Below are positions 5,119 through 5,637 of a stretch of 5,637 bases of DNA, in pieces. A program made the position numbers and the translations under genes. The notes beneath the pieces were generated by a model. That model saw only the letters and a list, made by a program, of their open reading frames with translations, did not search any database and was not told where the DNA came from. Positions within the stretch are counted from its first letter, which is position 1. Each line of letters starts with the position of its first letter. Origin of the DNA: Rhodospirillaceae bacterium (GTDB lineage Bacteria > Pseudomonadota > Alphaproteobacteria > MPNO01 > UBA2964); assembly GCA_018660305.1 (NCBI GenBank), contig JABJKO010000051.1:1-5637 (forward strand), given 5' to 3'.

Positions 5119-5637
5119 ATGTCCAAGGCGTTCTGGCGTAGTCCTCTTTTCGTGCTGATCTCGGCGGTCGGCATCGTTCTGTTCGCCTATGGCGGGCGGC
5201 AAAGCCTCGGCATGTTCCTGCGGCCCATTACCGAAGCGCTTGGATTTATGACCACCGACGCCCAGGGAGCGCTGGTCCGCAATTTCGAACCCATGTCCTT
5301 TGCCACGGCGGTTCAGGTTCTGATTTATGGCTGCGCCGCGCCTTTCGTCGGCGCCATTGCGGATCGATGGGGCCCCATAAAGGTGCTTTTGACGTCCGGG
5401 CTGGTCTATGCCTTCGGGCTGTTCATGATGTCACAGGCGACAAGCGAGACCGGTCTCGTGGTCAGCATCGGTTTCCTGATGGGCATCGGCTCAAGCGGCA
5501 TCGCGCTGCCCATGCTGCTCTCCATCGTCGGCCGTGTCGCGCCGGAGGAACGCCGGACCTTCTGGCTCGCGGTGGTGGTCTCCGGCGGCACCGCCGGGCA
5601 AATGCTGATCGTGCCCCTGAGCAACTGGTTGATCGGC
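5119..5637 (+). CDS. MFS transporter, monocarboxylate/OFA-like (third tandem paralogue), 3' end beyond window
   Basis: Open for all 173 codons to the last base, so this is the N-terminal part of a protein expected to be about 400 residues. It begins MSKAFWRSPLFVLI and has helix 1 with GGRQSLGMFLRPITEA (Arg27), motif A GAIADRWGPIK (78-88), and the helix 4-5 region PMLLSIVGRVAPEERR, SGGTAGQM. Each of these aligns with the second paralogue (PMLLAVVSRVAPEDQR, AGGTGGQM). A loop of roughly ten extra residues (about 43-56) between helix 1 and helix 2 is absent from the two upstream copies. The gap to the preceding gene is 33 bp, so it is probably co-transcribed. The role is as inferred for its neighbours: an inner-membrane organic-anion transporter with unknown substrate. 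Confidence 0.88.
   Translation, partial: MSKAFWRSPLFVLISAVGIVLFAYGGRQSLGMFLRPITEALGFMTTDAQGALVRNFEPMSFATAVQVLIYGCAAPFVGAIADRWGPIKVLLTSGLVYAFGLFMMSQATSETGLVVSIGFLMGIGSSGIALPMLLSIVGRVAPEERRTFWLAVVVSGGTAGQMLIVPLSNWLIG

Overview
The window is GC-rich (about 60% by eye) and very probably comes from an alphaproteobacterium. The best lineage signal is the complete infA product, whose AHTAGKMRK and EMTPYDL segments match alphaproteobacterial IF-1 rather than the gammaproteobacterial form. The exact order or genus cannot be read from this sequence.

Left part, minus strand (1-1321): the main item is an AhpD-like alkylhydroperoxidase-related gene that appears to end at a TGA (186-188) but very probably does not. 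The TGA sits exactly where the second, peroxidatic cysteine of the AhpD motif belongs. The frame stays open for 61 more codons to the window edge, with the expected histidine four residues on. A hairpin with bacterial-SECIS features starts 16 nt after the TGA, its apical loop beginning 24 nt after it. I therefore annotate one selenoprotein gene over 1-920, cut by the window edge, with TGA read as selenocysteine. Upstream of it on the same strand is a tiny gene (1148-1321) for a 57-residue protein with a twin-arginine-type leader and a predicted mature part of only 21 residues holding two cysteines.

Middle part, plus strand (1322-2491): a short divergent intergenic region leads into a soluble glutathione S-transferase-like gene (1451-2113). 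It is followed by infA (2217-2435) with its own likely promoter and a rho-independent-type terminator.

Right part, plus strand (2631-5637): three tandem, clearly paralogous but diverged major facilitator transporters of the monocarboxylate/oxalate-formate-antiporter-like type. They are separated by 19 and 33 bp and so probably form one operon. The third runs off the right edge and is open to the last base.

How they work together: infA is housekeeping. The selenoprotein, the GST and the small two-cysteine exported protein share a loose thiol-redox flavour, but they are separate transcription units and no common pathway can be claimed. The three transporters probably serve related organic-acid substrates. 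No RNA genes, mobile elements or CRISPR arrays are visible, and no gene-free stretch exceeds 300 bases.
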